Source: Deltaproteobacteria bacterium | GTDB taxonomy: Bacteria; Desulfobacterota; Syntrophia; Syntrophales; UBA5619 | Assembly: GCA_021372695.1 (NCBI GenBank) | Contig: JAJFTY010000208.1 | Location: 1-31,826, forward strand | Length of the DNA stretch: 31,826 nucleotides | Direction: 5' to 3' | In this document: positions 7,848-16,092 of the stretch, in pieces | Layout: each line of letters starts with the position of its first letter | How positions within the stretch are numbered: position 1 is the stretch's first letter | Notes under the pieces: model-generated | What the model was told of the DNA's origin: nothing | Database searches by the model: none | Seen by the model: only the letters and a program-made list of their open reading frames with translations | Translations under genes and position numbers: made by a program

Positions 7848-7941
7848 GTCACCCCGGCGAACCCCGGATCGGAGTCCGGGGCAGGCGCCGGGGTCCAGGA
7901 GATCTTGAAAAGACTGGATGCCGGCTTTCGCCGGCATGACG
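7848..7941. repeat. Dispersed inverted repeat, copy 1
   Basis: This element starts with GTCACCCCGG and ends with GCCGGCATGACG, roughly the reverse complement of its start, with GC-rich internal arms (GGCTTTCGCC). It is one of three related elements in the window (also 20728-20828 and 27467-27530). Translated in one frame the minus strand reads MPAKAGIQ, a well-known false peptide of such repeats. It lies in the leader of the cupin gene. The rest of the stretch 7761-8175 holds a promoter candidate and nothing else that I can name. Confidence 0.75.
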
Positions 7942-7992
7942 ATTTACCAGCTTCCGATAAGAATCAAAAGGTCTCGCACAATGTCGTTTCGC

Positions 7993-8021
7993 TTTAGACC
8001 CAAATTGATTTGACGTGTCAA
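7993..8021 (-). promoter_or_regulatory. Possible sigma-70 promoter for the cupin gene
   Basis: A perfect minus-strand TTGACA (8021-8016) lies 17 bases from TCTAAA (7998-7993), a weak -10. If used, the mRNA would have a leader of about 225 bases that contains the dispersed repeat. Confidence 0.4.
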
Positions 8022-8175
8022 GAAATATCTTCAGGATGGCGAGGTGAGCGTGGATCGATCAAGGCGGGCGTCCGGCCGCCGGCCGCCGGGTCTCTGGCGA
8101 GCACGGCATGAGCGGCACGGCCCCGGACGCCCGCAAGCGGGTGTGAATCGAGGTGGTGGCCCCGGATCCCGGTTC

Positions 8176-8688
8176 TCAGGCGGCAATCCCGATCGAGGCC
8201 ATCTCATCGCTCCTCATGACCCTGTCGATGTCGAGGAGGATTTTGACCCCCTGCTCCGACTTGGCCATGCCCAGGATGCAGGAGGTGTCGAGACTGGCTC
8301 CGAAGCTGGGGGCGTCTTCGATGTCGCCGCCCTTGATGCTCAGAACCTCGGACACGGAATCCACGACGATCCCCATGGCAATCTTCCTGTCGCCGCACTT
8401 GATCTCCATGACGATGATGCAGGTTCGCTCCGTGTATTCCGCCGCGTCCATGCCGAATTTAAGACGCAGATCGATGACGGGAATCACCTTTCCGCGCAGG
8501 TTGATGACGCCCTTGACGTATCGCGGCGCCTGGGGAACGGCGGTCACCGTCATCAGGCCGATGATCTCCCTCACCTTCAGGATGCCGATCCCGTACTCTT
8601 CTCCCGCAAGGCTGAAGGTGAGATACTTCCCTTCCCGATCTCCTGTGGTAGTGACGGGATTGATGGCCTCCGTTGTGATTGCTTCCAT
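8176..8688 (-). CDS. cheW: Chemotaxis coupling protein CheW
   Basis: This 170-residue CheW adaptor links chemoreceptors to the CheA kinase in the cytoplasmic array. Diagnostic stretches are GKYLTFSLAGEEYGIGILKV near residue 20, the receptor-contact region GVINLRGKVIPVIDLRLKFG (about 60-80), IVMEI..GDRKIAMGIVVDSVSEV, and ILGMAKSEQGVKILLDIDRV near the C-terminus. The frame is open upstream. GGAGG lies 9 bases before the ATG at 8688 but only 3 bases before another ATG at 8694, so I prefer 8688. The receptor gene lies 160 bases upstream on the same strand, suggesting that the pair works together. No cheA, cheY or other che gene is in the window. Confidence 0.92.
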   Translation of the reverse strand: MEAITTEAINPVTTTGDREGKYLTFSLAGEEYGIGILKVREIIGLMTVTAVPQAPRYVKGVINLRGKVIPVIDLRLKFGMDAAEYTERTCIIVMEIKCGDRKIAMGIVVDSVSEVLSIKGGDIEDAPSFGASLDTSCILGMAKSEQGVKILLDIDRVMRSDEMASIGIAA

Positions 8689-8848
8689 CTGCATAAGCCT
8701 CCATTCAATATTTTTTGTGAAGCGGCCCTTGAGCCGGATATCGCTGGGCGGAGGCACCCCCTATGAGTGCCTCTGCCCAGGTTTGCGTGCGTTCAAAAAT
8801 CGGCAAACTCGCTTTTCTCCAGGGGAATCAGCTTCTCCGGCCTGACCC

Positions 8849-10708
8849 TCATCGCCGCCTTGGGAGCGCATGCTGTTGCAGCCGGGCTCTCTCTTTCCCT
8901 TCGCGGCCTCCGCCGATCCTCTTTTGAGCGCCCAGGGAAACGAGGTTTGCGCCATCCAGTTGGCTCCCGCCGATGATCGCGGCGAGGGCGAAAGAGACCT
9001 GTTTCATCTGCTCGGCCTGGGCATTCAGTTCTTCGGACGCGGAGGCCGATTCTTCAGCACTCGCCGCCGTCGACTGGATCACCTTGTCCATCTCGGAAAC
9101 GGCCTTGTTGATCTGGTCGATGCCGCGGGACTGCTCCTCGCATGCCGCCGCAATCTCGCCGACCAGTCCGCCGACCTTGGATGCGCTTGTCGAGACGTTG
9201 GCAAACGCCTGATTGGTCTTCACCACCAGTTCCGAGCCTCCCCTGATCTTGGTGACCGTGCCCTCGATCAGGCCCGAGGTGTTCTTCGCCGCGTCGGCCG
9301 CGCGGATGGCCAGATTCCTCACTTCGTCGGCCACGACGGCAAAACCCGCGCCCGCCTCTCCGGCACGCGCCGCCTCGACTGCGGCGTTGAGGGCCAGGAG
9401 ATTGGTTTGAAATGCGATCTCGTCGATGGTCTTGATGATCTTCGACGTCTCTTCACTGGCCGTGGATATTTCCAGCATCGATTTCGTCAGGCTGTCCATC
9501 GACTGTTTGGCGTTCTCGATCACCTTGTTGGCCTCCCTCATCAGGCCGTCGGCCTCACCGGCATTTCCCGCATTCTGTTTCGTCATCGAAGACATCTCTT
9601 CCAGGGACGACGACGTCTCTTCGATGGCCGATGCCTGCTCCGACGCTCCTTCTGCCAGGGACTGGCTGGAAGAGGCGACCTCGCTCGCCGCGCAAGTCAC
9701 CTGGCTCGCCGCTTCCCCCATCTCCTGGACTGCGTTCTTGATGGGCAAGGTGATCGTCCGGGAGAAGAAGGTTATGGCAACGATCGTCAGGGCCAGACAG
9801 ATGAGGCCGACGATGAGAATGAAGTTGCGGATCGAATGGACCGCCGCAAGGAATTCGTCGTCGTTCTGGGTGAAAGCGATGCTCCAGTTCGTATGCTGAA
9901 CCGGGGCATATCCGGCGATCTTCGGTACGCCCTGGAAAATGTAATTCTCCACACCCGACTGCCGCGCAGCCATTTTGACCGCGATCTCCTTCATCCCGTC
10001 CATGTTGGCGACATTCGTGTTCGGGTCCAGGATGAGCTCTTTTTTCGGGTGGGAGATGAGCAGCCCTTCTTTATTCCTCATCCAACCGTATCCGCTCTTG
10101 CCCATCTTGACGGACTGGATCTTTTCGCCGAGGAAATCGATCTTCAACCCGGTCACCACGGCGCCGACGTACTCTCCGTTTCTGTAAATGGGCGCGCCGA
10201 TGGGGACGACGGGATTCCCGGTAAATCGGGACTTCGTCACGGTTCCAACGTTGGCTTTGCCCGCCTTCGCATTCTTGATGTAATCGCGATCCCCCATGGC
10301 CGTGCCCTTTGTCTTGCCGCCGGTCGCGTCGGCGAAAACAACCCCTTGGGCATCGGTGAGGAATATCGTCTCATAGTCGTTCCCGCCCTGTTTTACGAGT
10401 CTCGCCAGTTCCGCCGAGGCCTTCTCGATTCCGGCGCCATTCTTGTCGCCTTCACTCGCCGCCTTGGACGCGGCTTCGATGATGTCCGGCCGACCGGCGA
10501 GGTCGGCGGCAATCTTGACCTCCGCCTTGATGGCGACTTCCACCATATCCGCCATATTCTTGGCAATCTGGCTCGCCTGGCCTTTCGCCATCTCCTGCAG
10601 GGCTGACGAGGCCGTGAACAACGAAAAACTTCCGACAATTGCCAGGGGGATCACCATCGCCAGTATCCCGCCCAGCGTGAGTTTGAAACCCAAAGTCCTC
10701 TTCGCCAT
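8849..10708 (-). CDS. Methyl-accepting chemotaxis protein with periplasmic dCache-like sensor
   Basis: This 619-residue receptor has one membrane helix near residues 12-33, a periplasmic sensor of about 255 residues, a second helix near 293-316, and a cytoplasmic signalling coil. The sensor has the dCache pattern: [42 protein letters not shown] and [16 protein letters not shown]. The hairpin tip that binds CheA and CheW is plain around residues 428-462 ([19 protein letters not shown], then [14 protein letters not shown]). The segment after the second helix is short, so a full HAMP domain is doubtful. The tail is basic (ends PRRR) and has no CheR-docking pentapeptide. AAGGAGGG precedes the ATG, and a sigma-28-like promoter lies about 50 bases upstream. 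dCache domains commonly bind amino or organic acids; the ligand is unknown. Confidence 0.95.
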   Translation of the reverse strand: MAKRTLGFKLTLGGILAMVIPLAIVGSFSLFTASSALQEMAKGQASQIAKNMADMVEVAIKAEVKIAADLAGRPDIIEAASKAASEGDKNGAGIEKASAELARLVKQGGNDYETIFLTDAQGVVFADATGGKTKGTAMGDRDYIKNAKAGKANVGTVTKSRFTGNPVVPIGAPIYRNGEYVGAVVTGLKIDFLGEKIQSVKMGKSGYGWMRNKEGLLISHPKKELILDPNTNVANMDGMKEIAVKMAARQSGVENYIFQGVPKIAGYAPVQHTNWSIAFTQNDDEFLAAVHSIRNFILIVGLICLALTIVAITFFSRTITLPIKNAVQEMGEAASQVTCAASEVASSSQSLAEGASEQASAIEETSSSLEEMSSMTKQNAGNAGEADGLMREANKVIENAKQSMDSLTKSMLEISTASEETSKIIKTIDEIAFQTNLLALNAAVEAARAGEAGAGFAVVADEVRNLAIRAADAAKNTSGLIEGTVTKIRGGSELVVKTNQAFANVSTSASKVGGLVGEIAAACEEQSRGIDQINKAVSEMDKVIQSTAASAEESASASEELNAQAEQMKQVSFALAAIIGGSQLDGANLVSLGAQKRIGGGREGKERARLQQHALPRRR

Positions 10709-10758
10709 ACCCGTTCCCTCCTTTTTTTCAGTTTGAAATGCTGCCGGCTTTGATCTAA

Positions 10759-10786
10759 TTATCGGTAATGACTATGAGAACCTTGA
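10759..10786 (-). promoter_or_regulatory. Possible sigma-28 (FliA) promoter for the chemoreceptor gene
   Basis: On the minus strand TCAAGGTT (10786-10779) and ACCGATAA (10766-10759) resemble the flagellar sigma factor consensus TAAAGTTT and GCCGATAA. The spacer is 12 bases, one more than usual. Chemoreceptor genes are frequent sigma-28 targets, which adds weight. Confidence 0.42.
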
Positions 10787-10838
10787 TGGAGGGGGAATTG
10801 GGTATGATTTGGAGGATATTTTTAAGACGAGATTAAAA

Positions 10839-12827
10839 TCAGGAGAGGGATTGCAGGTAGGATTGCAGATTGATTTTGCGACTCTTCAGCCCCAGTTTCT
10901 TCCGGATGTGAAACCGGTGGATGTCGATCGTGAAATGAGAAACAGCCATCATTTCGGCGATCTCTTTTATGGACTTGCCCTCCTTGACCAGGTTGGCAAC
11001 CTTGATCTCCGTCGGGGTCAGGTTCATGTATTGCGATGAGAGTCTTTGGGAAAAAGAGGATGTGACCTTCTGCAGGTTTCCCTCGAGAACTTCGAGGAGG
11101 ATCCTGCTCTCCTTATCCCTGATCTTGGTCTTCAGCGCTTCGACGTGCGGGAAGACGAGGTGCTTCAGATTGGCCATGACTTTATCTTCCAGATCCGTCC
11201 TGTCTCCCTCCCGCTTGTCCAGGAGGACCTTCAGCGCCACGTTGAACTCCTCAAGTTTGGCCGTATGCCGTTCCAACTCCCTGGTTTTCCTCCGCAGGGC
11301 GGTTTCTGCGCGTTTGCGTTCCCGGATCTCCTGAACGAGCTGTTCGTTCTTGGCGTAGAGCTCGGCCGTGCGCTCCGTCACCATCCTCTCCAGCGATTCC
11401 TCGGCCCGCTTGCTTTCGGTAATGTCGCGGGCCACATGGACGCATCCCGCAGGCTGTCCCTGAGCGTCATGAAGAGGCGAGGCGCTGATGCGGTACGTGC
11501 CGCCCCAGCGCTCGACGTACACCTCCGCAGCGTGCTCTTTCCCGTCCTTCAGGAATTGGGCGTGGGGGCAGGATGACGGCGGTTCATCCGTACCGTGGAT
11601 GCAGGTGTGGCATTTCAGCCCCACGGCCTGCTGCGGCAGAAGGCCCATTTTCGCGGCCATGGCCTTGTTCAACCGTACGATCCGATTCCCGGAATCGATG
11701 ATGGAGATAAGATCCGGCACGGCATCGAAGGTCTGTTCCCATTCGTTCTTGGCCCGGATCAGCGCCTCCCGGATCCGGTCCTTTTCACGGATTTCCTGCT
11801 CCAGCTTTTCGTTGACCCGGCGAAGGTCGGCCGTGCGCTCGGCCACGAGTTCTTCCAGATGCGCCTTGCTTTCCTTCAGCAAGTCCTCGGCGCGCTTGCG
11901 CTCCGTGATGTCGAGCGCCGTCCCGATCGCCGCCCGTTTCCCCTCGAAAAGGGTTGCGGAGCCGTAGACCTCCAGATGGATGATTTCGCCCGACTTCCTG
12001 CATGCCCGGAGTTCGCTTCGGTAAGTCTCCGTCGTGCCCGCGATCGCGTCGAGGATTACCTTCTCCACCAGGGGCCAATCGTCGGGGTGGGCAACATCTT
12101 CGGGGCCTATCCTGTCGGTCATCTCGGCGATCGAATAGCCGTGCATCTCGGCAAATCTGGCATTGATGTAACGGAATTTCCCCCCTTGCAGGATATAGAT
12201 GCCGACCGGCGACTTTTCTGCCAGATCCTTGAACTTCTGATCCGATTCCCGCCTCGCGCTCTTGTGAACTTCCCACTCGGTGACGTCGCGGACGTTCATG
12301 ACAAAGCCCTGGACGGCCGGGTCCTCCAGCAGATTGGTGCCGACCCCCTCCAGGATTCGCTCCGAACCGTCGCGGTGCCTGACATGAAAGGCGTTGGGGA
12401 TGACCTTTCCCGCGGTCGTCGCGACGGCTTCCGCAAAGTCGCGGATGGCGCGCGGCAGGTCGGCGGGGGCGATCAGATCGAAAGCGCTTTTCCCGATCAG
12501 CTCCGCAAGGGAATAGCCGAGGAAACGCTCCGCCGATGGGTTCGCGTAGGTGATCGTTCCCTCCCTGTCCACCACGAATACGATGTCCGAGGACTGATGG
12601 GTGATCGCCCGGAAATAGGCGTCGCTGTTCCGCAACGGCTCGGCCATGCCGCTCCGTTCGGCCGAAGGGCCAAGTTCGTTCCAGGCGGCCGGATCGATAT
12701 CATTCAGGGGTTGCTGGGGATGCGGTTGCGGCTCCGCCGGGGGGGGTGGGTCCGATGGATCGGGTCTACGGGTCGCTGCCGGTGCCATAGGGTCTTTCTT
12801 TGTCCATGCCGGGAAAAGTGAATACAT
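10839..12827 (-). CDS. Three-PAS-domain sensor with LuxR-type DNA-binding domain
   Basis: This is a soluble 662-residue regulator. A proline-rich N-terminus (about 20-42) is followed by three PAS domains at roughly 68-187, 198-312 and 364-473, each ending in an S-box-like DVTE, DITERK or DITESK. Coiled coils with RKRAE repeats follow, and a LuxR-type helix-turn-helix sits at about 601-652 (LTPTEIKVANLVKEGKSIKE). There is no kinase or receiver domain, so sensing and DNA binding are in one chain. The third PAS holds Cys406, Cys409 and Cys420 in CHTCIHG...SSCPH, possible metal or redox ligands. The frame is open up to a TTG at 12881, but that TTG is part of a -35 element. I use the ATG at 12827; 12788 is an alternative. 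Confidence 0.85.
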   Translation of the reverse strand: MYSLFPAWTKKDPMAPAATRRPDPSDPPPPAEPQPHPQQPLNDIDPAAWNELGPSAERSGMAEPLRNSDAYFRAITHQSSDIVFVVDREGTITYANPSAERFLGYSLAELIGKSAFDLIAPADLPRAIRDFAEAVATTAGKVIPNAFHVRHRDGSERILEGVGTNLLEDPAVQGFVMNVRDVTEWEVHKSARRESDQKFKDLAEKSPVGIYILQGGKFRYINARFAEMHGYSIAEMTDRIGPEDVAHPDDWPLVEKVILDAIAGTTETYRSELRACRKSGEIIHLEVYGSATLFEGKRAAIGTALDITERKRAEDLLKESKAHLEELVAERTADLRRVNEKLEQEIREKDRIREALIRAKNEWEQTFDAVPDLISIIDSGNRIVRLNKAMAAKMGLLPQQAVGLKCHTCIHGTDEPPSSCPHAQFLKDGKEHAAEVYVERWGGTYRISASPLHDAQGQPAGCVHVARDITESKRAEESLERMVTERTAELYAKNEQLVQEIRERKRAETALRRKTRELERHTAKLEEFNVALKVLLDKREGDRTDLEDKVMANLKHLVFPHVEALKTKIRDKESRILLEVLEGNLQKVTSSFSQRLSSQYMNLTPTEIKVANLVKEGKSIKEIAEMMAVSHFTIDIHRFHIRKKLGLKSRKINLQSYLQSLS

Positions 12828-12853
12828 CCTGGAAGATCCTGGCATGTAGTGTG

Positions 12854-12881
12854 AAGATATACCCAATGCAGGCAGTGTCAA
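12854..12881 (-). promoter_or_regulatory. Sigma-70-type promoter for the PAS/LuxR gene
   Basis: Minus-strand TTGACA (12881-12876) and TATCTT (12859-12854) are separated by 16 bases. The predicted transcription start (about 12847) lies downstream of the longest open reading frame start, which is why a later ATG is chosen for the gene. Confidence 0.55.
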
Positions 12882-12902
12882 GGAAAAGTTTCATTAAATA
12901 GT

Positions 12903-12934
12903 CTCATGATTTCGATGAGTATCGCGGATATCCG
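12903..12934. promoter_or_regulatory. Two small palindromes between the divergent regulators
   Basis: CTCAT (12903-12907) and ATGAG (12915-12919) form a dyad with a 7-base centre, and CGGATATCCG (12925-12934) is a perfect 10-bp palindrome. Both lie in the 204-base gap between the PAS/LuxR gene and the tetR gene. They are candidate operators only; which protein binds them cannot be told. Confidence 0.35.
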
Positions 12935-12965
12935 GGGACATTCCCGCGGCAGCCGTAAAATACCC

Positions 12966-12995
12966 TTGACATCTTCCCTCCTTTTTCTGTAATCT
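12966..12995 (+). promoter_or_regulatory. Sigma-70-type promoter for the tetR-led cluster
   Basis: TTGACA (12966-12971) is followed after 18 bases by TAATCT (12990-12995); TGTAAT after 16 bases is an alternative -10. Transcription would start near 13003, about 30 bases before the tetR ATG. Confidence 0.55.
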
Positions 12996-13031
12996 CCATC
13001 AAACGATTGAATCATAGGCTGGAAGGCACCG

Positions 13032-13664
13032 ATGAGCACCCCCCTCGAAAAGGCCCGGAAGGACCCCGAATCGATGAAGGCCCGCATCCTGGCCGTCGCC
13101 CGCCGGATCTTCGGCGAGTACGGCTTCCACGGCACGACGACCCGGATGATCGCCCAGGAGGTGGGGATCGACATCTCCACGCTCCACTATCACTGGGGCG
13201 GGAAAAAGGACCTTTACGAGTCCGTCGTAGTCGATATCAACAAGGACCTCGGCCAGAAGCTCATCGAGGCGGAGCAGGCGATCCACGGCCTGCCGCTCGC
13301 CGAACGGCTGGCCATCGCCATCGACATGATGACCGACTATCTCTTCGCCAACCCCGACATCTCCAATATGATCCTCTTCCGCTACTTCGGAAAGACCCGC
13401 TACGCAGGAAACCTCGACTTCAGCGTTCCCGAGTTCACCGCCGACATCGCCCGCTCCATGGGACTTGCCCGGGACAAGAAGAACGTCCCGCCCGAGACCA
13501 TGATGAAGGTTCTGGCGGTCATGAACTCGATCCATGCCTTTATTTCGGGTGAAAACTTCTTTTGTCCCATGGTGAAGGTGGACCGGGAGCGGTACATCGC
13601 CCTGGTGAAGGAGACCCTGAAGTTCATCCATATCCCCGCTTTCACGCAGAACGAAGCAAAATAG
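13032..13664 (+). CDS. TetR-family transcriptional regulator
   Basis: This 210-residue protein has an N-terminal TetR DNA-binding domain: RILAVARRIFGEYGFHGTTT leads into the helix-turn-helix TRMIAQEVGIDISTLHYHW (about 36-57), followed by GKKDLYESV. The C-terminal ligand domain (about 70-210) is helical and not closely recognisable. Regulators of this kind next to acyl-CoA genes commonly bind acyl-CoA thioesters or related lipids and repress until ligand appears. Here it leads the fusion genes, with only 63 bases to the next start, so it very probably controls them and itself. GGAAGG lies before the ATG. The identity of the effector is not visible. Confidence 0.9.
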   Translation: MSTPLEKARKDPESMKARILAVARRIFGEYGFHGTTTRMIAQEVGIDISTLHYHWGGKKDLYESVVVDINKDLGQKLIEAEQAIHGLPLAERLAIAIDMMTDYLFANPDISNMILFRYFGKTRYAGNLDFSVPEFTADIARSMGLARDKKNVPPETMMKVLAVMNSIHAFISGENFFCPMVKVDRERYIALVKETLKFIHIPAFTQNEAK

Positions 13665-13727
13665 AACCGGCGTAGGTCCGCCGTCCAGAAGTTCAAAGGT
13701 CTCAATCCTAGTCCAAGGAGGGAACCA

Positions 13728-15854
13728 ATGGCACTCAACATGGATGCAATCGGCAAAAAGCTCGGCCTCATGAAGAAGGACTACACCTGGAAGGACGTGG
13801 TCCTCTACGCGATGGGGGTGGGGGCCGGGGTCGAGGAGTTGGAGTACACCTACGAGAAGAACCTCAAGGTGATCCCCACCTTCTCCATCGCGGCGGTCTT
13901 CGACTTTCTGAGCCAGATCGCCGCCGCCTCCAACATGAACCTGGCGGGAATCCTCCACGGCGAGCAGGAGCTCATCTTCCACCGGCCCATCCCCACCTCG
14001 GGGACGCTCACCACGGAGGGGAAGATCACCCACTACTACGACAAGGGGCCCAAGGGCGCGCTCGTCCTGGCCGAAAGCGACACCGTCGACGCCAAAGGCG
14101 CCAAGCTCTTCACGAGCATCGTCACGGTCTTCTCCCGGCTGGACGGCGGTTTCGGCGGTGAGAACGCCGCGCCGAATATCGTCGAATTCCCGGAAAGGGA
14201 ACCCGATTTTGTCGTGGACGCCCAGCCCTCCCCGAACCAGCCGCTCCTCTACCGGCTCTCCGGGGATGTGTTTCAGCTCCACGTCGATCCCGAGTTCGCA
14301 AAGATGGTCGGATTCGAGAAGCCGATCATGCACGGCCTCTGCACCCTGGGCTTTGCCTGCCGCGCCCTGATGACGAGCCTCACGCCCGGGAAGCCGGAGC
14401 TGGTGCGCCGCCTGGCCTGCCGCTTCTCGAAGACCCTCTACCCCGGCGACCCGATCCGGACCCTGATCTGGAAGACCGGCGACGGGAAAGCGGTCTGGCG
14501 GACGATCAACACCAAAACCAATGAGACGGTCATCGACAATGGCGTCTTCGAATACGGCGAGATTCCGAAGGACGAGGTCAGGTTCGACGGGCGGGTGGCC
14601 GTGATCACCGGCGCCGGCGGCGGCCTCGGCCGCGTCTACGCGCTGGAGCTCGCCAGGCGCGGGGCGAAGATCGTCGTGAACGACTTCGGCGGTAGCCGGG
14701 ACGGCGCCGGCGGCGGCTCGGCGACGCCGGCCCAGAAGGTCGTGGAGGAGATCAAGGCCGCGGGCGGCGAGGCGGTCGCCAACTACGACAACGTTGCCAC
14801 CCCGGAGGGGGGAGAGAAGATCGTCAAGGCTGCCCTCGACGCCTACGGGACGGTCGATATCCTGATCAACAACGCGGGAATCCTCCGCGACAAGAGCATC
14901 CTCAAGATGGAGCCCGAAACCTGGCAGGCGGTGCTCGACGTCCACCTCCACGGCGCCTTCCACGTGACGAAGCCGGCCTTCGCCGTCATGAAGGAAAAGG
15001 GCTACGGCCGGATCATCATGACCACGTCCGCGGCCGGCCTCTACGGGAACTTCGGCCAGACCAATTACAGCTCGGCGAAGATGGGGCTCGTCGGCTTCAT
15101 GAACACCCTCAAGCTCGAAGGGGCCAAGTACAATATCCTCGTGAACACGGTCGCCCCGGTCGCGGCCTCACGGCTGATGGCCGACATCATCCCACCCGAC
15201 CTCCTGGAGAAGATGAAGCCGGAGTTCGTGGCACCGCTGGTCCTCTACCTCTGCTCGGAGAAGTGCCCGGTGACCGGCCGGATCTACAACGCCGGGGTCG
15301 GGTTCTACAACCGGGCCGCCGTGATGACGAGCCCCGGAACCGTGATCGGCGATGGGAAGAAGGTCCCCACGGTCGAAGAGGTGGGGGCGGCCTGGGAGCG
15401 GATCATGAGCCTGAAGGGGGCCAAGGAGCTCTACCAGCTGAACGACCTGATGGGCGACATGCTCGCCGCCTTCGCGAAGAAGCCGGAGCCGGCGGCAGCC
15501 GCGGCGGCGCCGGCCGAAGCCAAGGCCGGCGGCATCGCCTCCGTGAAGGCGGTCTTCGAGAAGATGCCATCCGCTTTCCGGCCGGAAAAGGCCGCGGGCG
15601 TGAGCGTCGTCTTCCAGTACACCATCTCCGGCGAAGGCGGCGGGGATTGGTTCGCCGAGATCAAGGAGGGAACCTGCAAGGTGGAGGCCGGGAAGCACGC
15701 GACCCCGACCTGCACCCTCGCGATCGCTTCCGGCGATTTCCTCGACCTGATGAACGGGAAGCTCCCGGCGATGCAGGCCTACACCTCGGGAAAGCTCAAG
15801 ATCGGCGGCGACCTCATGAAATCGCAACTGATCGGCAAGCTCTTTAAGATGTGA
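13728..15854 (+). CDS. Fusion of hydratase-2 (MaoC-like), SDR dehydrogenase and SCP2 domains
   Basis: This 708-residue multifunctional beta-oxidation protein has three parts. Residues 1-285 resemble the double hot-dog 2-enoyl-CoA hydratase 2 of peroxisomal MFE-2, with YRLSGDVFQLHVDP at 175-188: the catalytic D180 and H185 are kept, while the usual Asn-Pro between them is Phe-Gln. Residues 286-540 are a short-chain dehydrogenase with TGAGGGLG (294-301), NNAG (381-384), S434, Y447 and K451, most like the (3R)-hydroxyacyl-CoA dehydrogenase of MFE-2 (VNDFGGSRDGAGGG). After an Ala/Pro linker (about 586-600), residues 602-708 are an SCP2 lipid-binding domain. Human MFE-2 has the order SDR-hydratase-SCP2, so the first two parts are swapped here. 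AAGGAGGG precedes the start. Likely work: hydration and oxidation of 2-enoyl-CoA. Confidence 0.9.
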   Translation: MALNMDAIGKKLGLMKKDYTWKDVVLYAMGVGAGVEELEYTYEKNLKVIPTFSIAAVFDFLSQIAAASNMNLAGILHGEQELIFHRPIPTSGTLTTEGKITHYYDKGPKGALVLAESDTVDAKGAKLFTSIVTVFSRLDGGFGGENAAPNIVEFPEREPDFVVDAQPSPNQPLLYRLSGDVFQLHVDPEFAKMVGFEKPIMHGLCTLGFACRALMTSLTPGKPELVRRLACRFSKTLYPGDPIRTLIWKTGDGKAVWRTINTKTNETVIDNGVFEYGEIPKDEVRFDGRVAVITGAGGGLGRVYALELARRGAKIVVNDFGGSRDGAGGGSATPAQKVVEEIKAAGGEAVANYDNVATPEGGEKIVKAALDAYGTVDILINNAGILRDKSILKMEPETWQAVLDVHLHGAFHVTKPAFAVMKEKGYGRIIMTTSAAGLYGNFGQTNYSSAKMGLVGFMNTLKLEGAKYNILVNTVAPVAASRLMADIIPPDLLEKMKPEFVAPLVLYLCSEKCPVTGRIYNAGVGFYNRAAVMTSPGTVIGDGKKVPTVEEVGAAWERIMSLKGAKELYQLNDLMGDMLAAFAKKPEPAAAAAAPAEAKAGGIASVKAVFEKMPSAFRPEKAAGVSVVFQYTISGEGGGDWFAEIKEGTCKVEAGKHATPTCTLAIASGDFLDLMNGKLPAMQAYTSGKLKIGGDLMKSQLIGKLFKM

Positions 15855-15890
15855 GAACAACGTGAGGCCTTTGGAAGCCATGGTCCCTCC

Positions 15891-16028
15891 GCGCGCTGGA
15901 CATTTTTCGACCCTGCATCTCCTCGCTTCGCTGCCGGGGAAAAACTCGCGCCTTTGGCGCTCAGACAGTTTTCCCGGCGTTCGCTCCGCTACGGAGGCAG
16001 GGTGCCCCGAAAAATCTCCAATGCGCGC
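15891..16028. repeat. Long imperfect palindrome, copy 1 (138 bp)
   Basis: It begins GCGCGCTGGA and ends close to AATGCGCGC. Matching arms fold over nearly the whole length (ACCCTGCA with GGCAGGGT, CTGCCGGGGAAAA with TTTTCCCGG, and a GCGCCTTTGGCGC centre). A close relative lies at 18861-18996. Both sit just after genes that end in an SCP2 domain. As RNA it would be a long hairpin, suited to ending or protecting a transcript; no T run follows. Confidence 0.82.
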
Positions 16029-16092
16029 TTCCGGGACAGGCATCTCAAAGGCTCAAGGGACTTCAATGGACACGAAATAGGAGGGACTAGAG

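Noticed and set aside
8870..10606. Open frame of 578 codons antisense to the chemoreceptor gene
   Set aside because: A shadow of the receptor gene without recognisable domains.
12828..12881. TTG start of the PAS/LuxR gene at 12881
   Set aside because: This TTG is the start of a TTGACA -35 element, and the predicted transcript begins after it.
12999..14963. Open frame of 654 codons on the minus strand opposite tetR and the first fusion gene
   Set aside because: Same GC-skew shadow, with runs of Asp, Val, Gly and Arg and no motif.
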